From Bacillota bacterium (GTDB lineage: Bacteria; Bacillota; Sulfobacillia; JAJZYS01; JAJZLH01), in assembly GCA_021850485.1 (NCBI GenBank), contig JAJZLY010000025.1, forward strand, positions 1-64,000: a DNA stretch of 64,000 nucleotides, in the 5' to 3' direction. This document shows, piece after piece, positions 8,372 to 17,770 of this stretch. The notes below the pieces were generated by a model, which saw only the letters and a program-made list of their open reading frames with translations, was not told the origin of the DNA and ran no database searches. The position numbers were made by a program, and so were the translations under genes. Each line of letters opens with the position of its first letter. Positions within the stretch are counted from its first letter, which is position 1.

Positions 8372-9531
8372 TGGCGCGCCGTCGGACTGCAGTTGCCGTG
8401 CTGGGGGCGACCGGATCGGTCGGCCGTCAGACATTGGAGGTGTGCACAGAGCTCGATCTCCCGGTGGTGGCTCTGGCCGCCCGTCAGCTCAGTGCCGAAT
8501 TGATAGACCTGGTGGAGCGCCATCGACCGGCGGTGGTGGCCATCACGGCGCCTTCACCTGCGCACGCCGTCCGTCTCCCGAAGGGGTGCCGCCTGATCTG
8601 CGGCTCTGACGCGCTGCGTCAGGTAGCCCTATTACCCAACGTGCAGCGGGTGGTGGTGGCGGTGCTTGGTTTGGCTGGCCTGGCGCCAACCCTGGCCGCC
8701 CTGCGCGCCGGCAAGGTGGTTGCACTAGCCACCAAAGAGGTGCTGGTGGCGGGCGGAGAGCTGGTGTCCCGGGCTGCCCGGCACGGCCAACTCCTGACCG
8801 TGGACTCCGAGCACGCCGCACTGTTTCAGTTGCTTGGCGGCAAGCCGTGGCGTCTGGGCCAAACACTGTGGCTGACAGCTTCTGGTGGTGCCCTGCGCGA
8901 CTGGCCCGAAGGCAAGCTGGCCACAGCCAGCCGAGACGATGTGTTACGCCACCCGACCTGGTCGATGGGCGACAAGATCACGGTGGATTCGGCCAATTTG
9001 ATGAACAAGGGGCTCGAGGTGATCGAGGCGCACCATCTGTTTGGTGCACCGTACAGTTCGATCCGAGTCGCTGTGCAGCGCGACTCCTATGCGCACGGTG
9101 CCATCGGGTTGGCGGACGGCAGTCTATTGCTGCAGGTTGCGGCTCCAGACATGCGGTTGCCGATCGCCAGAGCGCTGAGTTGGCCCGATGAGCCGCCTGT
9201 CCGTGAGCCGGCGCCCACTTTGCCAGAGCTGCCGTCGATCCGCTTCGAAGCCGTGTCCGAAAGCCGCTATCCGGCTTTGCAGCTGGCCTACAGCGTTGGT
9301 ACAATGGGTTCTCTAGCGCCGGCACTGCTCAGTTCCGCCAACGATGCGGCGGTGGCCATGTTTTTGAGCGGGCGCATCGGCTTCGATCAGATCGTCCCCT
9401 TGGTCGCTGCCACAGTCGCTGACGGCGATGCGTGGCGGCAGGTGCGGCTGACGCTCACCAACCTCAAGGCTGCCGACCGCTGGGCCAAACGCCGCGTCGG
9501 CGAGTTGGCTGGAGGAGGCGCATCGCACTGA
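8371..9531 (+). CDS. dxr: 1-deoxy-D-xylulose 5-phosphate reductoisomerase
   Basis: First committed step of the MEP isoprenoid pathway (DXP to MEP, NADPH). The 386-residue protein has the NADPH loop GATGSVGRQTLEV at residues 8-20, ATKEVLVAGGELV near 120, the metal-site block SEHAALFQLL near 148, and HPTWSMGDKITVDSANLMNK near 191. The start ATG overlaps the cdsA stop. ispG lies two genes downstream, so two MEP enzymes are in this run. The product feeds uppS substrates. Confidence 0.95.
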   Translation: MARRRTAVAVLGATGSVGRQTLEVCTELDLPVVALAARQLSAELIDLVERHRPAVVAITAPSPAHAVRLPKGCRLICGSDALRQVALLPNVQRVVVAVLGLAGLAPTLAALRAGKVVALATKEVLVAGGELVSRAARHGQLLTVDSEHAALFQLLGGKPWRLGQTLWLTASGGALRDWPEGKLATASRDDVLRHPTWSMGDKITVDSANLMNKGLEVIEAHHLFGAPYSSIRVAVQRDSYAHGAIGLADGSLLLQVAAPDMRLPIARALSWPDEPPVREPAPTLPELPSIRFEAVSESRYPALQLAYSVGTMGSLAPALLSSANDAAVAMFLSGRIGFDQIVPLVAATVADGDAWRQVRLTLTNLKAADRWAKRRVGELAGGGASH

Positions 9532-10550
9532 TCACGCTCTTGGCCTTTTTGCTGGCGGTCGGCGTCCTGATCGTGGTCCATGAGGGAGGGCACTTTCTGG
9601 TGGCTCGGGCCACCGGCATCGGTGTGCGCGAATTCGCGATCGGCTTTGGCAAGCGGCTGGTATCGGTCACCCGCGGCGGGACCCGCTATGCCATCAATAT
9701 GTTGCCGCTGGGCGGCTACGTGATGCTGGCCGGAATGGAGGGCACCGACGTCAAGCCGAGTCCTGACAACTTTCAGGCGCGCCCGCTGTGGGCCAGGCTT
9801 TTGACCATCTCGGCCGGACCGGTGGCCAACTACCTCTTGGCCGTGGTGCTGTTCGCCTGGGTGCTCGCCGGCTGGGGTATTCCCACCACCTCCGGGGCCG
9901 TGATCGGGCAAGTGCTGTCCGGATACCCGGCAGCTGCGGCCGGCGTCCGACCAGGAGACCGGGTGGTGGCGATGGATGGACACCGGATCACGACCTGGAG
10001 TCAGATCTCCAGCTTTGAGGCCACCGTCGGCACCCAACCGATCCATCTGCTGCTTGAGCGAAACGGGCACACGCTCACCGTGACCGTAACACCGGTGCAA
10101 GTTCCTGGCGCGCCGGCCCCGGAGATGGGGGTCACCGCAGCCGTCACCTACCACCCGATCAGCCTCGGCCGAGCCCTGGCCATCGGCTGGCAGGAGACGG
10201 CGGCCGCCATCGCAGCCACGGCGGCCGTGCTGTGGGGCGCAGCCGCCCACGGGGTGGCGCCGCCTCTGGTCGGGGTGGTCGGCATCGCCTCCTTGGCCGG
10301 GCAGAGTCTGGCCGTCGGCGTCAGCCAGTTCATCGTCTTTGCGGCCATTTTGTCGGTCAACCTGGCGCTGTTCAACCTGTTGCCGATCCCGCCCCTGGAC
10401 GGCTCTCGACTGGTGTTCATGGCCGTCGAGGGCATCCGTCGCAAACCGCTGTCTCGCTCCTTGGAGCTGGCGGTCAACGCCGTCGGGTTTTACCTGCTGA
10501 TCGCGGCGGCGGCCGTGCTGGCGGTTCACGATGTGACCGGGCGGCTGTAA
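9528..10550 (+). CDS. rseP: Site-2 protease, RseP/RasP family, apparent CTG start
   Basis: Membrane-embedded zinc metalloprotease that cleaves anti-sigma factors and other transmembrane substrates. The HEGGH zinc motif lies within the first membrane helix near residue 18, a PDZ domain spans about 120-190, and NLLPIPPLDG gives the third zinc ligand near 285. The ORF track extends upstream to 9432 inside dxr, but there is no in-frame ATG, GTG or TTG near a ribosome site. GGAGGAGG at 9511-9518 sits 9 bases before CTG at 9528, which overlaps the dxr stop as CTGA, mirroring the ATGA/GTGA junctions elsewhere. TTG at 9540 is an alternative with poor spacing. About 340 residues, normal for the family. 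Confidence 0.88.
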   Translation: MITLLAFLLAVGVLIVVHEGGHFLVARATGIGVREFAIGFGKRLVSVTRGGTRYAINMLPLGGYVMLAGMEGTDVKPSPDNFQARPLWARLLTISAGPVANYLLAVVLFAWVLAGWGIPTTSGAVIGQVLSGYPAAAAGVRPGDRVVAMDGHRITTWSQISSFEATVGTQPIHLLLERNGHTLTVTVTPVQVPGAPAPEMGVTAAVTYHPISLGRALAIGWQETAAAIAATAAVLWGAAAHGVAPPLVGVVGIASLAGQSLAVGVSQFIVFAAILSVNLALFNLLPIPPLDGSRLVFMAVEGIRRKPLSRSLELAVNAVGFYLLIAAAAVLAVHDVTGRL

Positions 10551-10572
10551 GATGGCATTGGAGGCGAGATAA

Positions 10573-11670
10573 ATGCTAGCGACCAGACGCACCAGCCGAC
10601 AGGTGGTGGTGGGCAAAAACCGGGCCAAGCCGGTACTGATTGGCGGCGGGGCCCCGATCAGCGTCCAGGGTATGACCAAGACGGATACAGAGGACCGCGA
10701 CGCCACCATCGATCAGATCCTGCGCATGGCGGACGCCGGATGCGAGATCGTTCGGGTCTCGGTGCCGACGCCGCAGGCGGCCGACCAGATGCCCGCCATC
10801 GTCAAGGCCAGCCCGATTCCGGTGGTTGCGGACATTCATTTCGACTGGCGCTTGGCTCTGCGCGCCCTCGATGCCGGCGTCGACAAGCTGCGCCTCAATC
10901 CAGGCAACATCGGCAGCCGCGAGAAGATCAAAGAGGTGGTGGAGCGCGCCCGCGAGCTGGGGGTGCCGATCCGGGTCGGCGTCAACTCCGGGTCGTTGGA
11001 GCGCGACATCTTGGAGAAGCACGGCTACCCCAAACCGGAGGCGTTGGTGGAAAGCGCCATCCGCCACCTGCACTACCTGGAGGACCTGAACCATCCCGAG
11101 GCCGTGGTGTCGGTCAAGGCCTCCAACGTGGTGACCATGATCGAGGCCTACCGCCTGCTGGCTGCCCAGGTCGATTACCCGTTGCACCTGGGAGTGACCG
11201 AGTCGGGAACCGTCCCCTCCGGTACGGTGCGCTCTTCGGTGGGACTGGGCGTACTGCTGGCGGAGGGCATCGGCGACACCATCCGCGTCTCTTTGGCCGG
11301 TGAGGTGGGCGAGGAGATCCGGGTCGCGCGCGAGCTCCTGAAGTCGCTGGATCTGCGGGTGTTTGGACCGACCGTCGTGGCCTGTCCGACCTGTTCTCGC
11401 TGTGACATCGACGTGATGAAGGTGGCGGCCGAGGTGGAGCAAAAGCTGAAGGGCGTCACCTTGCCCCTGCGCATCTCGGTGTTAGGGTGCGCCGTGAACG
11501 GCCCCGGCGAGGCGCGCGAGAGCGACATCGGCATTGCCGGCGGGCCGGGATTTGGCATCTTGTTCCGCCACGGCGAGAAGGTCGGACGGGTGGAGGAGCG
11601 GGACATGATCGATCGGCTGGTGGACGAGGTCAAGAAGATGGAACGCGAGGGCGTCACCCAGCATGGCTGA
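10573..11670 (+). CDS. ispG: 4-hydroxy-3-methylbut-2-enyl diphosphate synthase (flavodoxin/ferredoxin)
   Basis: Iron-sulfur enzyme making HMBPP from MEcPP in the MEP pathway. The 365-residue protein has the TIM-barrel block SVQGMTKTDTED near residue 26 and the C-terminal [4Fe-4S] ligands in ACPTCSRCDID near 275 and GCAVNGPGEARESDIGIAGG near 305. It is the short bacterial form without the plant-type insert. The start is ATG at 10573 with GGAGGCGAG upstream. It overlaps proS by eight bases. IspH, the next enzyme, is not in the window. Confidence 0.95.
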   Translation: MLATRRTSRQVVVGKNRAKPVLIGGGAPISVQGMTKTDTEDRDATIDQILRMADAGCEIVRVSVPTPQAADQMPAIVKASPIPVVADIHFDWRLALRALDAGVDKLRLNPGNIGSREKIKEVVERARELGVPIRVGVNSGSLERDILEKHGYPKPEALVESAIRHLHYLEDLNHPEAVVSVKASNVVTMIEAYRLLAAQVDYPLHLGVTESGTVPSGTVRSSVGLGVLLAEGIGDTIRVSLAGEVGEEIRVARELLKSLDLRVFGPTVVACPTCSRCDIDVMKVAAEVEQKLKGVTLPLRISVLGCAVNGPGEARESDIGIAGGPGFGILFRHGEKVGRVEERDMIDRLVDEVKKMEREGVTQHG

Positions 11671-13102
11671 GCGCTCGGGCTTCGTGCGCGAGATCACGCC
11701 GCCTGACGAAGACTACAGCCAGTGGTATCAGGACGTGGTGACCAAGGCCGATTTGGCCGATTACGGCCCGGTCAAGGGTTTCATCGTGATCAAACCGGCC
11801 GGTTATGCGCTGTGGGAGAACATCCAAGCGGGACTCGACCGCCGCTTCAAAGCCACTGGCCATGTCAACGCCTATTTCCCTTTGCTCATCCCGGAAAGCC
11901 TCCTGATCAAGGAGGCAGACCATGTCGCCGGCTTCACGCCGGAGGTGGCCTGGGTCACCCAAGGCGGCCAGGAGACGCTCAGCGAGCGCCTGGCCATCCG
12001 TCCCACCTCAGAAGTGATGGTGGGGGCGATGTACGCCAAATGGGTGCACAGCTACCGCGACCTGCCGATCTTGATCAACCAGTGGAACAACGTGGTGCGC
12101 TGGGAGAAGGTGACCCGGCCGTTTCTGCGCGGCACGGAGTTTTTGTGGCAAGAGGGTCACACCGCGCACGCCAGCGGCGACGAGGCCATGGCGGAGACCC
12201 TGCGCATGCTTGAGGTGTACCACGAGTTCTTGCAAACAGAACTCGCCATTCCCAGCCGGATCGGCCGCAAGTCCGAGTCGGAGAAGTTCGCTGGCGCCGA
12301 GATCACCTACTCACTAGAAGCCATGATGGGCGACAACCGGGCCCTGCAGGCCGGTACCTCACACTACTTTGGCACTCGTTTCGCCGATGCCTATGGCATT
12401 CGCTTCCTCGATCAAGATGGTGTAGAGAAGTCCGCATTCACCACTTCGTGGGGCATGTCGACCCGGGTGATCGGCGCCCTGATCATGGTCCATGGAGACG
12501 CCCGTGGCCTGGTCCTGCCCCCCAAGGTAGCCCCTACCCAGGTGGTGGTGGTGCCGATCGGGGCCAACGCCTCGACCGAGGTGGCAGCCGCCGCCCGTGC
12601 ACTGCAGGCCGATCTCTCCCTCAGCTTGCGGGTGCATTTGGACGATCGGCCCGAGTTCACGCCGGGGTGGAAGTTCAACGAGTGGGAGATGCGCGGCATC
12701 CCGTTGCGCCTAGAGCTCGGGCCGCGGGATCTGGCGGCCAGTCAGGTGGTGGCGGTGCGCAGAGACACCGGCGAAAAGCAGCCGCTACCCATCGCCGGTT
12801 TGGCAGGGCAGCTGAGCGCGCTGCTCGAAAGGATGCAAGGAGAACTGCTGGCGCGAGCGACGCGGCGACTGGCCGAGCACACCCACACGGCGGCCGACTA
12901 CGCGGTGGCGTTGCCGATTTTGACCGAGCGCCAGGGCTGGGTCGAAGCTGGCTGGTGTGGGTCCGAGGCCTGTGAGCAGCAGGTGAAGGCTGACAGCGGT
13001 GCGACCTTGCGCAACTTGCCGCTGGAGCAGAACGTTCCAGCCACGTGTCTGGTCTGTGGAGCCAAAGCTCACTATTTGGCACTTTGGGGGAGGGCCTATT
13101 GA
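11663..13102 (+). CDS. proS: Prolyl-tRNA synthetase, archaeal/eukaryal type
   Basis: Class II synthetase charging tRNA-Pro. The 479-residue protein is the short form without the bacterial INS editing insertion: it starts with DEDYSQWYQDVVTKADLADY, has the class II motif 2 region around RPFLRGTEFLWQEGHTAH (residues about 152-170) and the extra C-terminal domain. That tail contains GSEACEQQV and CLVCGAKA cysteine pairs like the zinc-binding tail of this type. This form occurs in archaea, eukaryotes and scattered bacteria including some Bacillota. A tRNA-Pro(GGG) is encoded further on in the window. Confidence 0.94.
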   Translation: MAERSGFVREITPPDEDYSQWYQDVVTKADLADYGPVKGFIVIKPAGYALWENIQAGLDRRFKATGHVNAYFPLLIPESLLIKEADHVAGFTPEVAWVTQGGQETLSERLAIRPTSEVMVGAMYAKWVHSYRDLPILINQWNNVVRWEKVTRPFLRGTEFLWQEGHTAHASGDEAMAETLRMLEVYHEFLQTELAIPSRIGRKSESEKFAGAEITYSLEAMMGDNRALQAGTSHYFGTRFADAYGIRFLDQDGVEKSAFTTSWGMSTRVIGALIMVHGDARGLVLPPKVAPTQVVVVPIGANASTEVAAAARALQADLSLSLRVHLDDRPEFTPGWKFNEWEMRGIPLRLELGPRDLAASQVVAVRRDTGEKQPLPIAGLAGQLSALLERMQGELLARATRRLAEHTHTAADYAVALPILTERQGWVEAGWCGSEACEQQVKADSGATLRNLPLEQNVPATCLVCGAKAHYLALWGRAY

Positions 13103-13779
13103 TCCAGCCTGCGGCACCTACGGCTGTGCCTGAGCCGATGGCCGAGAAGACCGAACGGATCTCGGCAGTGGTTCCGGCCTACAACGAGGAACGCTCGATC
13201 GGCGATGTGGTCCGCACTCTGCGGGCGCACCCCGCCATCGACGAGGTGATCGTGGTGTCCGATGGCTCGGAGGACGCCACGGCCACCGAGGCTCGGGCGG
13301 CAGGCGCCTTCGTGGTGGAGCTGCCGGAGAACCGGGGCAAAGGGGCCGCTCTGCGGACCGGTGCTGCGGTCAGCCATGGCAATGTGCTGCTGTTTTTAGA
13401 TGCGGATCTGATCGGCCTCACCCATCAACACATCGATCAGCTGCTGGAGGCTGTGGTCGCCCACGACAGCGACATGACGGTGGGCGTATTCGATCGCGGC
13501 CGCGGTCCCACCGATCTGGCCCAGGCGATCGCGCCGACCTTGTCCGGCCAGCGGGCCGTACGCAAGGAAGTGCTGGACCAGGTGGTCGACCTGGAGGCCT
13601 CCGGCTATGGCGCCGAGGTCGCCCTCACCCGGCACATGAAGCGGCACCGCTACCGGATCACCGAGGTGACCCTGGCCGAGATGAGCCATCACACCAAGGA
13701 AGAAAAGCGGGGCCTGATGAAGGGTTTTGCGGCCCGCATGCGCATGTACTGGGAGATCGTGAAGTACCTGGCCGATTAG
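13099..13779 (+). CDS. Family 2 glycosyltransferase (GpgS-like)
   Basis: Predicted nucleotide-sugar transferase of the GT-A fold. The N-terminus has ISAVVPAYNEERSI near residue 20, VIVVSDGSEDAT near 50, PENRGKGAALRTG near 78 and the metal-binding LLFLDADLIGL near 100. The pattern resembles glucosyl-3-phosphoglycerate synthase and other small soluble GT2 enzymes; acceptor and donor are not identifiable. There are no membrane segments. The start is taken as TTG at 13099, overlapping the proS stop (TTGA), because GGGGGAGGG lies 5-6 bases upstream; ATG at 13138 has no ribosome site. It sits between proS and polC, where B. subtilis has no such gene. Confidence 0.75.
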   Translation: MIQPAAPTAVPEPMAEKTERISAVVPAYNEERSIGDVVRTLRAHPAIDEVIVVSDGSEDATATEARAAGAFVVELPENRGKGAALRTGAAVSHGNVLLFLDADLIGLTHQHIDQLLEAVVAHDSDMTVGVFDRGRGPTDLAQAIAPTLSGQRAVRKEVLDQVVDLEASGYGAEVALTRHMKRHRYRITEVTLAEMSHHTKEEKRGLMKGFAARMRMYWEIVKYLAD

Positions 13780-13837
13780 CTGGGATCCCGGCTGAGGAGG
13801 GCTCTGGACGGATCTTGACGCATTTTGGGCGCAGGCG

Positions 13838-16800
13838 GTGCGAGACCACCTGCCAGCCCATGTTTGGGGTTTTGCCACCTCGGCGCAGCTGGCGCTAGAG
13901 GCGGAGGTTTTGGTCGCCTCGCTCAGCTCTGAGATCGCCCTGACCCTGGTCGCGCAGGCGACGGGGTGGGAGGGCCTGCGGCGCGCTGTACAACGAGAAT
14001 TTGCGGTGGAGCTCGTGCTGCGCCATGACGCCAGTCTTGAGGCGCCCCGCCAGGAGGCGCCGCGGGCCCCGGCTGCGCCGACAAAGGACACGTCGATCCG
14101 GCACGGCCGACCGGTGCGCGGCAAGGCGCTCACCCCTGGCCGGATGGAAGATGCAGAAGGACCAATCCGCCTGAGCGCGCGCCTGGTCACCGTCAGCTTA
14201 TCCAGCCGCCGAGACGGGGGTTGGACGCTGCGTATGCTGCTGACCGGGGGTGGCGATAGCGTGGTGGCCAAACTGTTCGGCCGCAGTGAAGAGGCTCCGC
14301 CTGAACTGGCGGCAGGGATGACCGTCGACCTGCATGGAGACCGCTCCTATGATCGCTACGAGCACCAGTGGACGGTGGTGGTCCGGGACCTGACGGCAAC
14401 TCCGGCGGCGGCGGGATCGTGGGCTGGGCGACGGCGGGTGGAGTGGCACCTGCACACCCGGATGTCCGCCATGGACGGCCTGATCGACCCTGAACAACTG
14501 ATGGACCAAGCGGCAAGGCTCGGCCTCAGCGGCGTGGTGCTGACCGATCACGGCGTGATCCAGGCCTTCCCAGAAGCCTACGAGAGCGCCATCCGTCACG
14601 GTGTGCGCCTTTATCTGGGTCTGGAAGCCTACGTGCGAGAGCGCGTTCAGCCGTACCTTGGCCGCGACCACCAGTGGCCGGAGACTGTGGTGGCCGTCGA
14701 TGTCGAGACCACCTCGCTGAGTCCTCTGACCGGCCAGGTGATCGAACTGGGCGCGGCCCGCATCACCCGCGGGCAGGTGGTGGACCGCTTCCAAACCCTG
14801 GTCCGGCCGACCGTCCCGGTCAGCGATGAAACCTACCGCCTGACCGGCATCGACAGCTCGGAGCTGGGGCGAGCACCGGAGCTGACCGAGGTCTGGCATC
14901 GTTTTCGCCAGTTTGTGGCCGATGATCTCTTGGTCGCCCACAATGCTGGCTTCGACCGGGGCTTCTTGCTGGCCACCGCCAGGCAGATGTCGGACCAGTG
15001 GAGTCCGTCATTCTTGGACACATTGGCGGTCGGCCGCCTACTGTTCCCGCACCTGCGCAGCCACCGTCTGCCCGACCTGGCGGCCCACCTTGGGGTGCGT
15101 CTGGAGGGACACCACCGGGCTGGCAGTGACGCCCAGGTGGTGGGCATGGCCAGCTGGGTGATGCGTGCCGCCTTTTTGGATCTGTCACCTGCGGCGTTGG
15201 CTTCGGCTGCCGCCATCGCCAGTGGCCTGGCCCGGCCGATGCACGTCCAAGTTGTCGCCCGCTCGCGGCCAGGACTGCGCCGGCTGTACCAACTGGTCAG
15301 CCGCTCCCATCTGGAGCGCTTCAGCCGAGTACCGACACTGATCTGGGACGACATCGCAGAAGATCGTGGTCAGCTCTTGGTCGGGGCCGCCGCCTGCGCC
15401 TCCGGTGAACTGGTGCGGGCCATGCTGCAAGGGGAGCCGGAAGAGGAGATCGCAGCCAGGGCCCGCCGGTACGACTACCTGGAAGTGCTGCCCACGGACC
15501 GTCTGCTCTCTGCCTGCGACCCCGGCTTTGGGCTCTCCGAATCGACCGCTCAGCTCCTGACCGGCCGGCTGGTCGACCTTGCCGCCCGGCTCGAGGTGCC
15601 GGCGGTGGCCGTCTGCGACGCCCACCATCTGGACGCGGAGCAAGAAACGTTGCGTCACATCTTGCACCGCAACAGTGGCGATGGCTGGCGCGGTGCGCAC
15701 CTGCGCGATCCACAGGCGATGCTGGACGGCCTCGCCCACCTCGGTGCAGATGTGGCCAGCAAACTGGTCTTCGATGCACCGGACCTTTTGGCCGAGCGCT
15801 TGGAGGCGAACTTGCGTCCGGTGCCGGAGGGTCTGCATGTGCCCAAGTTGCCAGGGGCGGGAGACGAGGTTAGTTCTCTGGCCCGAGCCCGCCTGGCCCT
15901 CTTGTACGGCAGCGAAGACGTGCCGCAGAGGCGGTTGCAGACCGAACTGGACGCCATCTTGGCGCACGACTTTGCGCCGATCTACCTGCTCGCCCGCCGC
16001 CTGACAGAAAAGGCGCGCCAAGATGGCGAACTGGTTGGTTCCAGGGGTTCCGTAGGATCGTCCTTCGTCGCCTTCTTACTCGAGATCAGCGAAGTCAATC
16101 CTCTGCCGCCGCACTGGCGTTGCCCAAAGTGCCGTACGGTGCAGTGGGCTGGCCCCGGCGTGGCCAGTGGCTTTGATCTGCCAAACCGCTCATGTGCCTG
16201 TGGGACACCGTTAGTTAAAGATGGACAGGAGATCCCGTTTGAGATCTTCTTGGGCTTTCGTGGCGATAAGGTGCCGGACATTGACCTGAACTTCTCTGGG
16301 CCCTATCAGTCTGAGATCCATCGCTTCGTGGAAGACCTGTTGGGCGGCGGTCAGGTGTATCGGGCCGGAACCATCTCGACGCTCGCTGAGCGAACAGCCT
16401 TTGGCCTGGTGCTGGGCTCGGTCGAGGACGCCAAGCAGGTGGTTCGTCAGGCGCACCTGGAGCACTTGGCCGCCGGCCTGGTGGGCGTGAAGCGGACGAC
16501 GGGCCAGCATCCGGGAGGCGTGATGATCGTTCCGGAAGATGTCGATGTGCATGACTTCACACCGTTGCAGCACCCAGCGGACGATCTGACATCGGCCACC
16601 GTGACCACACACTTTGACTACAATGCGCTCTCTCGCCGCCTGCTCAAGCTGGACCTCCTAGGCCACGACGACCCAACGGTGCTGCGCATGCTGCAGCGGC
16701 TGACTGGTCTGGACCCGGCTGCGGTGCCGCTCGATGATCCGGGCACCTTGTCGCTGTTTTCGTCCACCGATGCCCTGGGCTGCGGCCCTGAGGCGATCGG

Positions 16801-17695
16801 TGCGAATGTGGGCACGTTGGGCGTGCCGGAATTCGGAACCCGCTTCGTCCGGGGCATGCTGGAGATCACCCGCCCACAGACGTTCGGAGATCTGGTACGC
16901 ATTTCCGGCCTGTCTCACGGCACCGACGTCTGGGCCAACAACGCCCGGGAACTGATTCGCTCGCAGGTGGCCTCTTTGGCCGAAGTGGTGGCCACCCGAG
17001 ACGACATCATGTTGAACCTGATCGGGCGGGGGGCGCCGCCGGAGACCGCCTTTCGGCTGATGGAAGACCTGCGAAATGGCAAGGGCCTCAAGGAGTCCGA
17101 CCAATTCTTCCTGCGCTCATTGGGCACACCGGAATGGCTGATCGGGTCTTTGAAGAAAATGACCTATCTGTTCCCCAAAGCCCACGCCGCCGCCTATGTG
17201 ACGATGGCGGTTCGGATCGCCTACTTCAAGGTGCATCACCCACTGGCCTTTTACGCTTCCTACTTCTCGGTGCGCGCGGACGACTTGACGTTGGACCTGG
17301 TCAGCGCCGGTAACGCCCAGATCCGCCAGCAGATCTCCGATTTGGAGGCAAGAAAGGAGCCAACTGCCAAAGAGCGGTCTTTGCTCACGGTCTTAGAGGT
17401 GATCCGGGAGATGCAGGCCAGGGGTTTTGGATTTTGCCCGCTGGACATCAACCGCTCTTTGGCCACACAGTGCCAGCCGGAGGGAGACGACCGCCTGTTG
17501 CCACCGCTGGCCGTGTTGCCCGGCCTCGGTGCCCAAGGTGCTCTGGCCCTGGTTCAGGCGCGCCAAGAACAGCCCTTTGTCTCGGCAGAGGACCTGCAGG
17601 CGAGGGCTCGCCTCAGCCGGCCGCTGCTCGAGCGCTTGAAACGAGACGGCATCGTCGTCAGTGCCCAGGACAGTGACCAGCTTAGGCTGTTCTAA
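13838..17695 (+). CDS. polC: DNA polymerase III PolC-type alpha subunit with 3'-5' exonuclease
   Basis: Replicative polymerase of low-GC Gram-positives and relatives. Domain order: N-terminal region, OB fold (about 110-195), PHP domain starting RRVEWHLHTRMSAMDG near 200, DnaQ-like exonuclease inserted in PHP (VVAVDVETTSLSPLTG near 286), zinc motif CPKCRTVQ and CACG near 760-790, then PDIDLNFSG near 812 and the polymerase palm and fingers. At 1285 residues it is shorter than the 1437 of B. subtilis, mostly at the N-terminus. The GTG at 13838 lacks a ribosome site. The frame is open back to 13796, and GAGGAGG at 13794-13800 precedes an in-frame ACG at 13808, so the true start may be non-canonical. 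Confidence 0.93.
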   Translation: MRDHLPAHVWGFATSAQLALEAEVLVASLSSEIALTLVAQATGWEGLRRAVQREFAVELVLRHDASLEAPRQEAPRAPAAPTKDTSIRHGRPVRGKALTPGRMEDAEGPIRLSARLVTVSLSSRRDGGWTLRMLLTGGGDSVVAKLFGRSEEAPPELAAGMTVDLHGDRSYDRYEHQWTVVVRDLTATPAAAGSWAGRRRVEWHLHTRMSAMDGLIDPEQLMDQAARLGLSGVVLTDHGVIQAFPEAYESAIRHGVRLYLGLEAYVRERVQPYLGRDHQWPETVVAVDVETTSLSPLTGQVIELGAARITRGQVVDRFQTLVRPTVPVSDETYRLTGIDSSELGRAPELTEVWHRFRQFVADDLLVAHNAGFDRGFLLATARQMSDQWSPSFLDTLAVGRLLFPHLRSHRLPDLAAHLGVRLEGHHRAGSDAQVVGMASWVMRAAFLDLSPAALASAAAIASGLARPMHVQVVARSRPGLRRLYQLVSRSHLERFSRVPTLIWDDIAEDRGQLLVGAAACASGELVRAMLQGEPEEEIAARARRYDYLEVLPTDRLLSACDPGFGLSESTAQLLTGRLVDLAARLEVPAVAVCDAHHLDAEQETLRHILHRNSGDGWRGAHLRDPQAMLDGLAHLGADVASKLVFDAPDLLAERLEANLRPVPEGLHVPKLPGAGDEVSSLARARLALLYGSEDVPQRRLQTELDAILAHDFAPIYLLARRLTEKARQDGELVGSRGSVGSSFVAFLLEISEVNPLPPHWRCPKCRTVQWAGPGVASGFDLPNRSCACGTPLVKDGQEIPFEIFLGFRGDKVPDIDLNFSGPYQSEIHRFVEDLLGGGQVYRAGTISTLAERTAFGLVLGSVEDAKQVVRQAHLEHLAAGLVGVKRTTGQHPGGVMIVPEDVDVHDFTPLQHPADDLTSATVTTHFDYNALSRRLLKLDLLGHDDPTVLRMLQRLTGLDPAAVPLDDPGTLSLFSSTDALGCGPEAIGANVGTLGVPEFGTRFVRGMLEITRPQTFGDLVRISGLSHGTDVWANNARELIRSQVASLAEVVATRDDIMLNLIGRGAPPETAFRLMEDLRNGKGLKESDQFFLRSLGTPEWLIGSLKKMTYLFPKAHAAAYVTMAVRIAYFKVHHPLAFYASYFSVRADDLTLDLVSAGNAQIRQQISDLEARKEPTAKERSLLTVLEVIREMQARGFGFCPLDINRSLATQCQPEGDDRLLPPLAVLPGLGAQGALALVQARQEQPFVSAEDLQARARLSRPLLERLKRDGIVVSAQDSDQLRLF

Positions 17696-17722
17696 GCACC
17701 GTTTCCCTTTGCGCCAAGGCCG

Positions 17723-17731
17723 TGATAGAAT
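17723..17731 (+). promoter_or_regulatory. Extended -10 promoter for the rimP-nusA-infB operon
   Basis: TGATAGAAT is a TGn-extended -10 element (TAGAAT, 5 of 6). No good -35 lies at the right distance; TTTCCC at 17702 is the nearest with 18 bases spacing. Transcription would start near 17738, just before the leader hairpin. Confidence 0.5.
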
Positions 17732-17742
17732 CCGGTTGTGCG

Positions 17743-17770
17743 GACTGGAGTGGGCCTGCCCACTCCAGTC
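17743..17770 (+). promoter_or_regulatory. rimP leader hairpin
   Basis: GACTGGAGTGGGC and GCCCACTCCAGTC form a perfect 13-bp inverted repeat with a 2-base centre. It lies between the promoter and the rimP ribosome site and has no T run, so it is not an intrinsic terminator. Hairpins at this place before rimP-nusA occur in other bacteria. It would sit within a few bases of the transcript 5' end. Confidence 0.55.
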
